A stretch of DNA of 62,304 nucleotides, from assembly GCA_003225315.1 (NCBI GenBank), contig QHZD01000028.1, forward strand, positions 157,917 through 220,220. Direction: 5' to 3'. Numbering within the stretch: the first letter of the stretch is position 1; each line of letters opens with the position of its first letter. The translations under genes and the position numbers were made by a program. The notes below the pieces were generated by a model, which was given only the letters and a program-made list of their open reading frames with translations, made no database searches and was not told the DNA's origin. Positions 44,015 through 52,857 of the stretch are shown here, piece by piece. Source of the DNA: Acidobacteriota bacterium. Its GTDB lineage: Bacteria; Acidobacteriota; Terriglobia; Acidiferrales; UBA7541.

Positions 44015-45709
44015 TCATTCAAAGGGCAGTTCCGCCACTGCTTGCCCGTCCTTCCTGGGGTCTGAGGCCCCATAATTCACGCGCGCCGCAGAATCCCTCA
44101 TAACCGCCTGGCCCCCACCCATGCCGCTGGAATATGAGCCTTTGAGGTCGATTTTGTGGCCCTTGTTCGTCAATTCATTTCGCACGTTTTGTCCAAAGCG
44201 ATTCTCCATCATCACGTCACACCCGCCGAACGTATGCTTGCTGAACCTAGGCGCCTCCAGAGCCGCTTGAATGTTCATTTTGAAGTCCACCAGGTTCGCG
44301 ACGAATTGCGCGTGCGCCTGAGACTGGTTCCAACCGCCCATAATCCCAAACGCCACGCGGACATCTCCTTTTTGCGCAAACGCTGGAATGATTGTGTGCA
44401 GAGGCCTCTTTCTCCCCGCCAGCGCATTTGGCGAATTTGGATCCATGCTGAAGAGCCCGCCGCGATCGTGCAGCGCAAAACCAGTCCCCGCGGCAACGAT
44501 GCCCGACCCGAAAGCCTCGTAGTTGCTCTGGATGAGCGAAACCATGTTTCCGTCGCGGTCGACGACGCTCAGATAAGTCGTATCGTTTCCAACCGGGATT
44601 TCCCCCGCAGTCGCGTCGCAGTTGGCTTTGTCTGCGTCAATCAACTTGGCTCTTTGCGCCGCCCATTCTTTCGAAAGCAGCGTCGCAACCGGCAACTTTT
44701 GCTTGCGTGGGTCGCCGATGTATTTCACAAGATCCGCATACGCCAGCTTTTTCGCCTCGATCAGCGCATGCAACGCTTTCGCCGAGCCGAATCCCCAATC
44801 CTTTTGCCCCAGCGGAAACATTTCCATGATATTCAGCATTTCCAGTGCTGCGAGACCCTGCACGTTGGGCGGCAGCTCGTAGATCGTCCAATCGCGGTAC
44901 GTCGTCGAAATAGGCTCCACAAATTCGCTGGAGTATTCGGCCAGGTCTTGCGCGGTCATTGGCCCGTTGTGCCGCTTCATTGATTCCAGAATCTTCGTGG
45001 CAATTTCGCCTTTGTAAAACGCGACTCTGCCATGCTGTGCTATCTGCTCAAGCGACCAGGCCAGGTCAGGATTGCGAAATACCTCGCCTACTTTCGGCGC
45101 TCGATCTCCGGGAAGATAAGTTTGCGCCGCCGCTTCATCGGTCCGCAGGTAATCCACTTCGCTTGCCCAGTACGCAGCCGTCCATTCCGGAACCGGGAAT
45201 CCGTCCTGCGCCGTTCGAATCGCCGCCGCCAAATCCTCGGCCAGTTTCTTTCTTCCAAACTTATCCGCCAGCTTCTGCCAGCCATCCACCGCGCCCGGGA
45301 CGGTGATCGAATTTACTCCCTGCTGCGGCATGCTGCGAATTCCCTGCTTTTGCAAATAGTCGATCGTCAATCCTTTGGGCGCCCATCCGCTCGCATTTAT
45401 CCCATACAACTTGTCCGCCTTCGCGTCATACACAATCGCGAACAAGTCTCCGCCGATGCCGTTCATCATCGGCTCGACCACTCCCATCATCGCGTTTGTC
45501 GCAATCGCCGCATCCACGGCATTCCCGCCACGTTCGAGAATGCGCACACCTGCCTGCGCCGCCAATGGCGACTCCGCAGCGACAATCCCATTCCGCGAAA
45601 TGACCATCGACCGCCCCTGCGAACGGTCCTGCGCTTCAACATTTTGTCCGGCTGTGACAGTTGCGATGGAGAGATACAGGAATACCCGCAACATCGAAGA
45701 GATTTTCAT
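44015..45709 (-). CDS. ggt: Gamma-glutamyltransferase
   Basis: 564 residues with a signal peptide (MLRVFLYLSIATVTAGQ). It hydrolyses or transfers the gamma-glutamyl group of glutathione and related compounds in the periplasm. The proenzyme cleaves itself before Thr377 in GNDTTYLSVVD, the catalytic N-terminal nucleophile. Other family signs are RGGNAVDAAIATNAMMGVVEP near the N-terminus, the Gly-rich GSYSSGMGGGQAVM near the C-terminus and RPLHTIIPAF. The lid-loop region is shortened. The gene is single and faces the same way as the zinc-finger gene upstream. The product may recycle peptide or gamma-glutamyl amino acids. Confidence 0.95.
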   Translation of the reverse strand: MKISSMLRVFLYLSIATVTAGQNVEAQDRSQGRSMVISRNGIVAAESPLAAQAGVRILERGGNAVDAAIATNAMMGVVEPMMNGIGGDLFAIVYDAKADKLYGINASGWAPKGLTIDYLQKQGIRSMPQQGVNSITVPGAVDGWQKLADKFGRKKLAEDLAAAIRTAQDGFPVPEWTAAYWASEVDYLRTDEAAAQTYLPGDRAPKVGEVFRNPDLAWSLEQIAQHGRVAFYKGEIATKILESMKRHNGPMTAQDLAEYSSEFVEPISTTYRDWTIYELPPNVQGLAALEMLNIMEMFPLGQKDWGFGSAKALHALIEAKKLAYADLVKYIGDPRKQKLPVATLLSKEWAAQRAKLIDADKANCDATAGEIPVGNDTTYLSVVDRDGNMVSLIQSNYEAFGSGIVAAGTGFALHDRGGLFSMDPNSPNALAGRKRPLHTIIPAFAQKGDVRVAFGIMGGWNQSQAHAQFVANLVDFKMNIQAALEAPRFSKHTFGGCDVMMENRFGQNVRNELTNKGHKIDLKGSYSSGMGGGQAVMRDSAARVNYGASDPRKDGQAVAELPFE

Positions 45710-45724
45710 AGTTCGTAAACGCGT

Positions 45725-45964
45725 TTATTGAGTTTTCTGGTCCTTTTGAACTTCTTTGTCTTTCGCGGTCAAAAGGCGAACTACGTGCCTTCGGGCTTTG
45801 ATCGAAAGACTCTCGTAGAGGGAAACAATCTTCTGTATCGCCTCTTTTTCCGTGCTGGGCCGGGCGGCGGTTGGACTATTCTTGCGGTGTGCCAGACGCT
45901 TATGCGAAGGCAGATAGCTCTGGCTGAATATTCCTCCGCAGATGTCGCATGTGACTGTCGCCAT
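45725..45964 (-). CDS. Small C2H2 zinc-finger protein
   Basis: 79 residues from ATG 45964; a GTG at 45976 is the longer alternative. The N-terminus holds CDICGGIFSQSYLPSHKRLAH, with Cys6, Cys9, His21 and His26 spaced C-x2-C-x11-H-x4-H. This is essentially the eukaryotic-type C2H2 finger, with Phe and Leu at the core positions. The rest is basic and probably helical (KEAIQKIVSLYESLSIKARR), ending in a Lys/Gln tail. It may bind nucleic acid or a protein partner. The stop is only 15 bases before the gamma-glutamyltransferase start on the same strand, so co-transcription is likely. Confidence 0.65.
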   Translation of the reverse strand: MATVTCDICGGIFSQSYLPSHKRLAHRKNSPTAARPSTEKEAIQKIVSLYESLSIKARRHVVRLLTAKDKEVQKDQKTQ

Positions 45965-46413
45965 TCGGATCCCCACACCTTGCCCATGATAATTGCAAAA
46001 CGCCCATCGCAGAAGCGAATCCTTGTCTTAAGGACCCCCCTTGTGTGTGATCTCTTGCGGAAATGTTGTCCACCACATTTCCACAGATATGTTGCGGTGT
46101 CAGATTCCCCACTTTACATCCATGTGGAAAAGGATTTTCAGAGTCATCATATGCAGATTTACAGCTCTACACTCATGGGTGGTCAGGAGAGGGAAAGAAA
46201 ATGTGTGAGGAATGCCTAGAGAAGTGTTAGTTTTTCGATTTTTCCGCCTCCGGATAGGCTCTGCACTCATGGAGCATTGTATGCTGACGAGGGCGGGTGT
46301 ACGTTATCGGTCGGGCCGAGAAGTCAAATTGGAAATTCCGGCTTCATTTTTTCCGGCGGCCGGTCAGCAGGGTCTGGTGATGTTGACTTTCGCATAAAGG
46401 AGGGCCAAACCGT
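45965..46413. other. Intergenic region with DnaA-box-like motifs
   Basis: No supported gene. ATTTCCACA (46077-46085) and TGTGGAAAA (46123-46131) resemble DnaA boxes, and GTTGTCCACC precedes them, but nothing else of an origin is present. A 61-codon frame at 46212-46397 has its AGGA directly touching the ATG and a nondescript product, so I do not call it. Confidence 0.35.
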
Positions 46414-47241
46414 ATGTCGCTGAAGGGCAAGTACGCCTTGATCACGGGATCTTCTCGGGGGATTGGCAGGGCCATAGCACTGAAGTTGGCAGAATGCGGC
46501 GCGAAGATTGGCGTTCACTACTATAAGAACATTGACGCCGCGAATGACACGCTCGCAAAAGTACGGGAGCGCCGCTCTGACGGGTTCATTGTTCAAGCGG
46601 ATGTAAACCGGACCGATGACATTCGGGGAATGATGGATCATGTGAAGAGTGAATTCGGGAAACTCGATATCTTCGTCAGTAACGCCCGGCCAGAAATTCC
46701 CGAGTTCTACAAGCCGCCCATGGAGATTCGAGTCGAGCAGTGGCAGCAAGCCATCAATTCGCAGGCAACTGCTTTTTTGTTAGGGGCCCAATTGGCGGCT
46801 CCCTTGATGGGAAGAGGTGGCCGAATCATCGCCATCACCCATTCGCCTGGGGCGCGGTCGGGGAGTTGGCAACCCTGGGTGGGGATGGGATCGGCAAAGG
46901 CCGCCATGGAGTCTCTGGTGCGCTACTTCGCCGTCGCCCTTGCCAGGCGTGGTATCACCGTGAACTCACTCAGCCCTGGCGTCATCTTCGGTGCAGCTAA
47001 CCTGGTCGATGGCGGTGTATTGGTTGGTCTCCCACCTGAGGTGCAGCAAGCGATTAAATCCTGGCATGAAATCGGATGGTGTCCCTCGCGGCGAACTGGA
47101 ACCCCGCAGGACGTCGCGAATGCAACGATGCTCATCTGCATGGAGGAATCGAATTGGATGACCGGCCAGATCTTCTACGTGGATGGAGGCGCTTCGATTA
47201 TGGACCCCGTATTCCCGTTGGAAATACAGGGAGCCGCATGA
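46414..47241 (+). CDS. Divergent SDR protein without catalytic Tyr
   Basis: 275 residues with the SDR cofactor motif TGSSRGIG (11-18), VSNA in place of NNAG (88-91), Ser144 (IIAITHS) and a C-terminal NWMTGQIFYVDGG. The active-site segment is WQPWVGMGSAKAAME. Lys162 is present, but the classical Tyr position is Met158, and the FabL/FabI-type Tyr position is Trp155, so no catalytic Tyr is evident. The helix SAKAAMESLVRYFAVALA resembles enoyl-ACP reductase FabL and relatives. AAAGGAGGGCC precedes the ATG. It may be a non-catalytic cofactor-binding SDR or use another proton donor. Confidence 0.85.
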   Translation: MSLKGKYALITGSSRGIGRAIALKLAECGAKIGVHYYKNIDAANDTLAKVRERRSDGFIVQADVNRTDDIRGMMDHVKSEFGKLDIFVSNARPEIPEFYKPPMEIRVEQWQQAINSQATAFLLGAQLAAPLMGRGGRIIAITHSPGARSGSWQPWVGMGSAKAAMESLVRYFAVALARRGITVNSLSPGVIFGAANLVDGGVLVGLPPEVQQAIKSWHEIGWCPSRRTGTPQDVANATMLICMEESNWMTGQIFYVDGGASIMDPVFPLEIQGAA

Positions 47242-47432
47242 ATACCCGGCGCGTGTGCAGGAAGGCCCCGAAATTAAAGGCATGGCACCAGGCGAAATGA
47301 TTTATGAAGGGCCTCCAAGAAAATGAGTCCGACGGACTTGTGCTCCTGGGGCCACTCGTCATGTAGTGGGGGTACGCGGAGAAGGACCTCCTTTGCCGCC
47401 GACTGACTTCACCTCTCGTGATTTTGCCCGTA

Positions 47433-47810
47433 TCAAGGCGCACTCTGAAATGATTCACTCGGACGTATAACAGCGAAATCGTCCATATGGCTACTGGGAG
47501 GGTCCCAAGCGAAGTCCAGAACAGTTCGGAAACACTCCCTTTCTGGTCGTTTTGCCACATAATTCTCATCGTCACATAACTGTGGTACTTTGGCCGCAAA
47601 AAGAAATCCCTCCGGGGTTTTAGCATTCCAAGAGCGCACCACGCTCACATTCGGAGTTGCATAGAAGGTTCAGTCAATCTCTACAGTGTCGAAGTGCTGC
47701 GCGTAGCAGCTGAGGTAGTCGGCGGGTCGCAAACCCTTCGGATAGAAGGATCCCAGCCACCCTGTGGCTGTGAACGACGAGGTCCCGCGGAGAATCGCCG
47801 AATGGTTCAC
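47433..47810 (-). pseudogene. Decayed DUF72 gene
   Basis: On the minus strand the frame from about GTG 47810 reads ILRGTSSFTATGWLGSFYPK and PADYLSCYAQHFDTVEID. It hits TGA (47670-47668), then continues TFYATPNVSVVRSWNAKTPE and GFLFAAKVPQ. DUF72 proteins have VEI(D/N)xTFYR at this place, so a serine codon has probably become a stop. The recognisable frame ends by 47433 at roughly 125 codons, about half the family length, with no downstream remainder identified. The gene is therefore both nonsense-mutated and truncated. Confidence 0.75.
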
Positions 47811-47855
47811 GGTGGAGAGTATAGCGAACACGTGTCGTACACCGCTCGGTCCGAT

Positions 47856-47880
47856 GGTAACTTCCGGTTTACCGACAATC
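47856..47880 (-). repeat. 25-bp dispersed repeat, copy 2
   Basis: The inverted counterpart of 1820-1844 (23 of 25 identical). It lies just upstream of the decayed DUF72 reading frame. GGTAA at one end and TTACC inside make a partial palindrome around TTCCGG, compatible with a protein-binding site or a short palindromic repeat. Confidence 0.6.
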
Positions 47881-48102
47881 CTAGAGTTAAGCAACGTTGC
47901 GCGGGTCACGCCCCCGGGGGCAGAACCTTACTCGACAGAGGGGCACAATCGCCAATCGACTCAAGCTGACAGACCACCATGCTACATCTCTGGTTGCTCC
48001 AAGAAGCTAATCTCACATAGTATTGGATCCTCTTCTAACTCGCGGGTAGTACGTGAAACGAGCGTGCTCATCAATCTCAACGCTCGCAGCCGGCGGTGGC
48101 AA

Positions 48103-49752
48103 ATGAAGTATCCAGCGACTGGGCTCCTGTTGGCGTTTCTGAGCTTCCCACCTGCGGTCTTAGGCCAATCTGACGCACGACACCACCACGCGGATTCGCT
48201 TCGAGCGGAACAATACGGGAGCGTCCATTTCCCGATCTCCTGCTCGGATCAGGCCCAGCACAGCTTTGAGCGCGGTGTGGCCATGCTGCACTCCTTTGAA
48301 TACGAAGATGCCGAAACCACTTTCGCCGATGTGGCACGACGCGAACCCAACTGTGCCATGGCTTATTGGGGCGAGGCCGTGACCTATTACCATCCCCACT
48401 GGCAGCCCCCCGATGCTGCCCATCTGGAGCTCGGGAAAGAGGCAAGCGAACGAGCCGTGGTGATTGGCGGCAAGACTCCACGGGAACAGGAGTACATCAC
48501 AGCGATTGCCGGCTACTATCGCGAATCTGAGCGCTTGGATTCTCGAACCCGCGCACTGAACTATCAGAAAGCCATGGAGCGCTTGTATACGGCATATCCC
48601 GACGACCGCGAAGCCGCTCTTTTCTATGCCCTGCTGTTAATCTCTAACGCGCCGCCACGCGACCCCAGCTACGCCGAACAGAAGAAAGCCGGCGCCATCC
48701 TGGAAAAAGTCTTCGCTGAGTCGCCCAATCATCCAGGCGTGGCTCATTACATTATCCACGCCTATGACAACCCCGTGCTGGCCAACCGCGCGCTGGCAGC
48801 AGCTCGGAGCTACGCCAAGATTGCGCCATCGGCGGTCCATGCTCTCCACATGCCGTCCCACATCTTCATTCAGGTGGGATCGTGGCAAGAGGCCATCGAT
48901 TCTAATCTCGCCTCGTTGGCCGCGGCGCGTGCCTGGGTAGTTAAATCTCAGCGCACCGAACTTTGGGACATGCAGGCGCACGCCCAAGATTTCCTCGTCT
49001 ATGCCTACCTGCAAACCGGACAGGATGCACTGGCGAAAAAAGTCCGCGATGAAGTTAGCAGCTACCGCGACCGATTCGGAGAAAGCCCCATGGCGTCGTA
49101 CTCGGCGCTGTTGGGGATTCCTGCTCGTTACGCATTAGAGCGGCATCAGTGGTCCGAAGCAGCGTCTCTCCCCATTCGAAAAGTCCCAATGCCCCTTTTT
49201 GAGGCCGAAACCTACTTCGCGAAGGCGATCGGTTGCGCACGGACAGGCGATCTTGTTGGTGCGAAATCCAATGCGGACAAACTTGCAGATCTTCGGGATC
49301 GATTGCCGCACGGAAACCAGGGATATGTGGGCAACGCCGACCTGGTAGAAATACAGCATCTGGAGGCCCAGGCGTGGCTGGCCCATGCGGAAAAGCGCGA
49401 GGCAGACGCCGTTAAGCTGATGAAATCGGCGATTTCCCTGGAAGAAACCACGCCAGCAAGTTTGTTCCCAGCGCCTTTGCTTGCCGGGAATGAACAACTC
49501 GGCGATCTGCTATTGGAGCAGAACCAACCCGAGCAGGCACTGGCAGCCTATGAAGCTTCCCTGCAGTTTGCCCCAAATCGTTTCAATAGCCTCTCTGGTG
49601 CTGGACGAGCTGCAGAACTGGCAGGTGCTCGTTCGAAGGCTGAGACTTATTACGGTCAACTTCTAACTATGTGCAAGAACGCAGAGTCAGAGCGACCGGA
49701 GTTGCACTCCGCCAAAAGCTTCCTTGAGAAACAGGCCAGATTGGGGCCGTGA
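48103..49752 (+). CDS. Secreted tetratricopeptide-repeat protein
   Basis: 549 residues from ATG 48103. The 113-residue upstream extension of the frame is low-complexity intergenic sequence, so it is rejected. A signal peptide (GLLLAFLSFPPAVLGQ) is followed by HFPISCSDQAQHSFERGVAMLHSFEYEDAETTF, a TPR unit typical of a large acidobacterial and planctomycete family. Further helical repeats run to the C-terminus (LLEQNQPEQALAAYEASLQFAP). HHH (25-27 region) and several His in VAHYIIHAYDNP and HALHMPSHIF could bind metal. Likely a periplasmic scaffold; partner unknown. It is a single gene. Confidence 0.86.
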   Translation: MKYPATGLLLAFLSFPPAVLGQSDARHHHADSLRAEQYGSVHFPISCSDQAQHSFERGVAMLHSFEYEDAETTFADVARREPNCAMAYWGEAVTYYHPHWQPPDAAHLELGKEASERAVVIGGKTPREQEYITAIAGYYRESERLDSRTRALNYQKAMERLYTAYPDDREAALFYALLLISNAPPRDPSYAEQKKAGAILEKVFAESPNHPGVAHYIIHAYDNPVLANRALAAARSYAKIAPSAVHALHMPSHIFIQVGSWQEAIDSNLASLAAARAWVVKSQRTELWDMQAHAQDFLVYAYLQTGQDALAKKVRDEVSSYRDRFGESPMASYSALLGIPARYALERHQWSEAASLPIRKVPMPLFEAETYFAKAIGCARTGDLVGAKSNADKLADLRDRLPHGNQGYVGNADLVEIQHLEAQAWLAHAEKREADAVKLMKSAISLEETTPASLFPAPLLAGNEQLGDLLLEQNQPEQALAAYEASLQFAPNRFNSLSGAGRAAELAGARSKAETYYGQLLTMCKNAESERPELHSAKSFLEKQARLGP

Positions 49753-49961
49753 ACGGGGTCCATGCGATCCCGCGTTGCGAACGCGCCGATGGTTGGTGCA
49801 TCGCCCAAAGCCGCAGTCCTAATTCTCTCTTAATTCGCTTCAACCAGCCCATGTGGTTGGCATTTCCCCGCCAACGCCCTAGAATTCAGGAGACGTGGGT
49901 CGGCGTTCCCGCTAAGCTCATCTGCTGATCCATCGTTTGCCAGGTTGCGGAGACTACCCAC

Positions 49962-52253
49962 TTGTCTGAGCAGCGCCCCGCCATGCAGAACGCAACGCCG
50001 GTTGCTCCCCGCGATCCGCGCCTTAACGCGCAAATCGACGCCATCGTTGCCGCCCGCCATTCCGATCCTTTTGCCCTGCTCGGCCCGCATCCCGTCGACA
50101 GCAACTGCACGGTGCGTTTTTTTCTGCCCTGGGCCGCGGAAGCCTCCATCTCCTTGAAACCTCCCGTGGTTGAAGGCGGTACTCTCGCTCCGGCCAAAGT
50201 TACCGACGCGATTAAACTTCGTCCTGAAGGCTTCTTCGAAGCCGCTTGGGCATCGAACCAATCCGCTCCGCCCTCTCCGGGCAGTTACAAGATTCAGGGG
50301 CGCACGCACTTCGGCGATTCGTTCGAGATTTTCGATCCGTATGCTTTTCCCGTTGTGTTGAGCGAGTTCGATCTCTACCTCATGGGCGAAGGCCGCCATT
50401 ACGACACTTACGAGAAACTCGGCGCTCACGTCATAACGCTTGAAGGCGTTCGGGGCGTTCACTTCGCGGTCTGGGCTCCCAGCGCAAAGCGCGTCAGCGT
50501 CGTTGGCGACTTCAACGGCTGGGACGGCAGAGTCCATCCCATGCGCGCTCGCGGCTCCTCTGGCATCTGGGAAATTTTTCTCCCCGAGCTCAAGGAAGAC
50601 TCCATCTACAAATATGAAATTGTCGGCCCGAGCGGGAACATCCTCCCTCTCAAAGCTGATCCCTACGCCTTTCGCTCCGAACTGCGCCCCAACACCGGCT
50701 CCGTCGTAGCGCGCCTCGATCATCACAAATGGCAGGACTCCGACTGGCTTTCGCGCCGGGCGCAGAAAAACTGGTTCGAGTCGCCCATTTCCATCTACGA
50801 AGTCCATCTTGGTTCCTGGCGCCGCGTCCCCGAAGATCACGACCGCTGGCTCACCTATCGCGAGCTAGGCGACCAGCTCATCCCCTACGTCAAGGATCTT
50901 GGCTACACGCACATCGAATTGCTTCCCATCATGGAGCACCCCTACGACGGTTCCTGGGGCTACCAGACGCTTGGCTACTACGCCGCCACCAGCCGCTTCG
51001 GAACTCCCGCCGAATTCATGGAATTTGTCGACCGCTGCCACCAGGCCGGCATCGGAGTCATTCTTGACTGGACCCCCGCGCATTTTCCCCGCGACGCCCA
51101 CGGGCTCGCGCAGTTCGATGGCACCCATCTCTACGAGCACTCCGACCCGCGCCAGGGTGCGCACCCCGATTGGGGCACGCTCGTCTACAATTATGGCCGC
51201 AACGAAGTTCAGAACTATCTCATCTCCAACGCGCTTTTCTGGCTGGACAAGTACCACATTGACGGCCTCCGCGTGGACGCTGTCGCCTCCATGCTCTATC
51301 TCGACTACTCGCGCAAACCCGGCGAGTGGGTTCCCAACCAATTCGGCGGCCGCGAAAACCTTCACGCGATCGACTTCCTCAAGCGCATGAACGAAGTCGC
51401 GCACGGAAAGTTTCCCGGCATTCTTACCATCGCCGAAGAGTCCACTTCCTGGCCCGCAGTCTCCCGCCCCACCTATCTCGGCGGTCTCGGCTTCAGCTTC
51501 AAATGGAACATGGGCTGGATGAACGACACGCTAAAATACTTTTCCCACGACCCCGTTCATCGCAAGTACGAGCACAACAAACTCACTTTCTCGCTCCTTT
51601 ATGCTTTCACGGAAAATTTCTTGCTTCCCTTTTCCCACGACGAAGTCGTCCACGGCAAAAACTCGCTTCTCCACAAAATGCCCGGCGACATGTGGCAACA
51701 ATTCGCCAATCTCCGACTGCTCTACGCCTATCAGTGCGCTCATCCAGGCAAAAAGCTTCTCTTCATGGGGCAGGAACTCGCCCAGCGTAGCGAATGGACC
51801 GAAGCCCGCAGCATCGACTGGCATCTCCTTCAGCACGATTCCCATCGCGGCATCCAGCGCCTCGTCGGCGATCTCAATCATCTCTATGCCGCCGAACCCG
51901 CCCTCCATCAAGTCGAATTTGACTGGCACGGTTTCGAATGGCTTGACGCCAACGACGCCGACAACAGTGTTCTTTCCTTCATCCGCCGCGGCAAAAACGC
52001 TGAAGACCTCATCGTCGCCATCATCAACGCCACGCCCGTCGTCCGCGAAGGTTACCGTCTCGGCGTTCCGCAATCCGGCTACTACCGCGAAATCATGAAC
52101 ACGGACGCGGCCCACTATGGCGGGTCCAACGTCGGCAACATGGGTGGCCAGCAAGCTGCGGATTACGCCGCCCAGGGCCGGCCTTATTCCCTTGTACTCA
52201 CTCTTCCACCTCTCGCCGCAATTTATGTGAAATGGCTTCCTGCACAGTCCTAA
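49962..52253 (+). CDS. glgB: 1,4-alpha-glucan branching enzyme
   Basis: 763 residues; introduces alpha-1,6 branches into glycogen. The N-terminal part has two CBM48-like beta domains (about 30-120 and 135-240; DPFALLGPHP and GVHFAVWAPSAKRVSVVGDFNGWDG). The GH13 barrel has nucleophile Asp439 (DGLRVDAVASM), acid/base Glu492 (TIAEESTSW) and Asp560 (SHDEVVHGK). The TTG start at 49962 has TGCGGAG nine bases upstream; ATG 49983 is the alternative. No other glycogen gene is adjacent. The C-terminal all-beta domain is complete. Confidence 0.96.
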   Translation: MSEQRPAMQNATPVAPRDPRLNAQIDAIVAARHSDPFALLGPHPVDSNCTVRFFLPWAAEASISLKPPVVEGGTLAPAKVTDAIKLRPEGFFEAAWASNQSAPPSPGSYKIQGRTHFGDSFEIFDPYAFPVVLSEFDLYLMGEGRHYDTYEKLGAHVITLEGVRGVHFAVWAPSAKRVSVVGDFNGWDGRVHPMRARGSSGIWEIFLPELKEDSIYKYEIVGPSGNILPLKADPYAFRSELRPNTGSVVARLDHHKWQDSDWLSRRAQKNWFESPISIYEVHLGSWRRVPEDHDRWLTYRELGDQLIPYVKDLGYTHIELLPIMEHPYDGSWGYQTLGYYAATSRFGTPAEFMEFVDRCHQAGIGVILDWTPAHFPRDAHGLAQFDGTHLYEHSDPRQGAHPDWGTLVYNYGRNEVQNYLISNALFWLDKYHIDGLRVDAVASMLYLDYSRKPGEWVPNQFGGRENLHAIDFLKRMNEVAHGKFPGILTIAEESTSWPAVSRPTYLGGLGFSFKWNMGWMNDTLKYFSHDPVHRKYEHNKLTFSLLYAFTENFLLPFSHDEVVHGKNSLLHKMPGDMWQQFANLRLLYAYQCAHPGKKLLFMGQELAQRSEWTEARSIDWHLLQHDSHRGIQRLVGDLNHLYAAEPALHQVEFDWHGFEWLDANDADNSVLSFIRRGKNAEDLIVAIINATPVVREGYRLGVPQSGYYREIMNTDAAHYGGSNVGNMGGQQAADYAAQGRPYSLVLTLPPLAAIYVKWLPAQS

Positions 52254-52386
52254 TGCCTTGTGACCTCTCGCGCTGCAGTTGCATCCAAAATCGAGTTGGC
52301 GCACATTAAAGTTGATTGCTGTTCCCTTACGGTGCGTTCGGCTCACTTTTTGCGAACAATACACCCACGATTTCATGGAGGTGGCC

Positions 52387-52857
52387 ATGACTTCCTTTTT
52401 CTTAAACGGAAAGCCTGTAACCGTCGATGACGATCCCTCGACTCCGCTGCTGTGGGTCATTCGCGACTCTTTAGGGTTGACAGGCACAAAATTCGGCTGC
52501 GGCATGGCGCTGTGCGGAGCCTGCACGGTGCATCTGGAAGGCGCGGCCATCCGCTCCTGCGTGGCACCGCTCTCCCGCGTGTCGGGCAAGCATGTCACCA
52601 CGATCGAAGGCCTTTCCCCAGACCTGTCCCATCCGCTCCAGCGTGCCTGGATCGAAATCGACGTCCCCCAGTGCGGTTATTGCCAATCGGGGCAAATCAT
52701 GAGCGCAGCTGTGTTATTGAAAGAGAATCCGAAGCCAACGGACAAAGACATTGATGAAGCCATGTCCGGCAATATCTGCCGATGTGGAACCTATTCGCGC
52801 ATTCGACGCGCTATCCATCGCGCATCGCAGCTCGCCACCGAAAGGAGGCCGTCATGA
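52387..52857 (+). CDS. (2Fe-2S) subunit of a molybdenum hydroxylase
   Basis: 156 residues from ATG 52387 with GGAGG five bases upstream. Two [2Fe-2S] clusters: plant-type ferredoxin Cys38, 43, 46 and 58 ([14 protein letters not shown]...SC) and C-terminal Cys96, 99, 131 and 133 ([10 protein letters not shown] and NICRCGTY). It carries electrons from the molybdenum centre of the next subunit to an acceptor, probably the diheme cytochrome c two genes down. It overlaps the large subunit by four bases. The two-subunit form without a FAD subunit matches the isoquinoline 1-oxidoreductase/aldehyde dehydrogenase type. Confidence 0.95.
   Translation: MTSFFLNGKPVTVDDDPSTPLLWVIRDSLGLTGTKFGCGMALCGACTVHLEGAAIRSCVAPLSRVSGKHVTTIEGLSPDLSHPLQRAWIEIDVPQCGYCQSGQIMSAAVLLKENPKPTDKDIDEAMSGNICRCGTYSRIRRAIHRASQLATERRPS

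Noticed and set aside
46060-46135. DnaA-box cluster as a replication origin
   Set aside because: Only two or three imperfect boxes, and no dnaA, dnaN, gidA or parAB nearby.
47668-47670. Selenocysteine at the DUF72 TGA
   Set aside because: DUF72 has no known Sec position, the 3' half is missing, and no obvious SECIS-like hairpin follows.
51531-52601. 356-codon minus-strand frame
   Set aside because: Antisense of glgB and the FeS subunit; both plus-strand genes have full active-site motifs.
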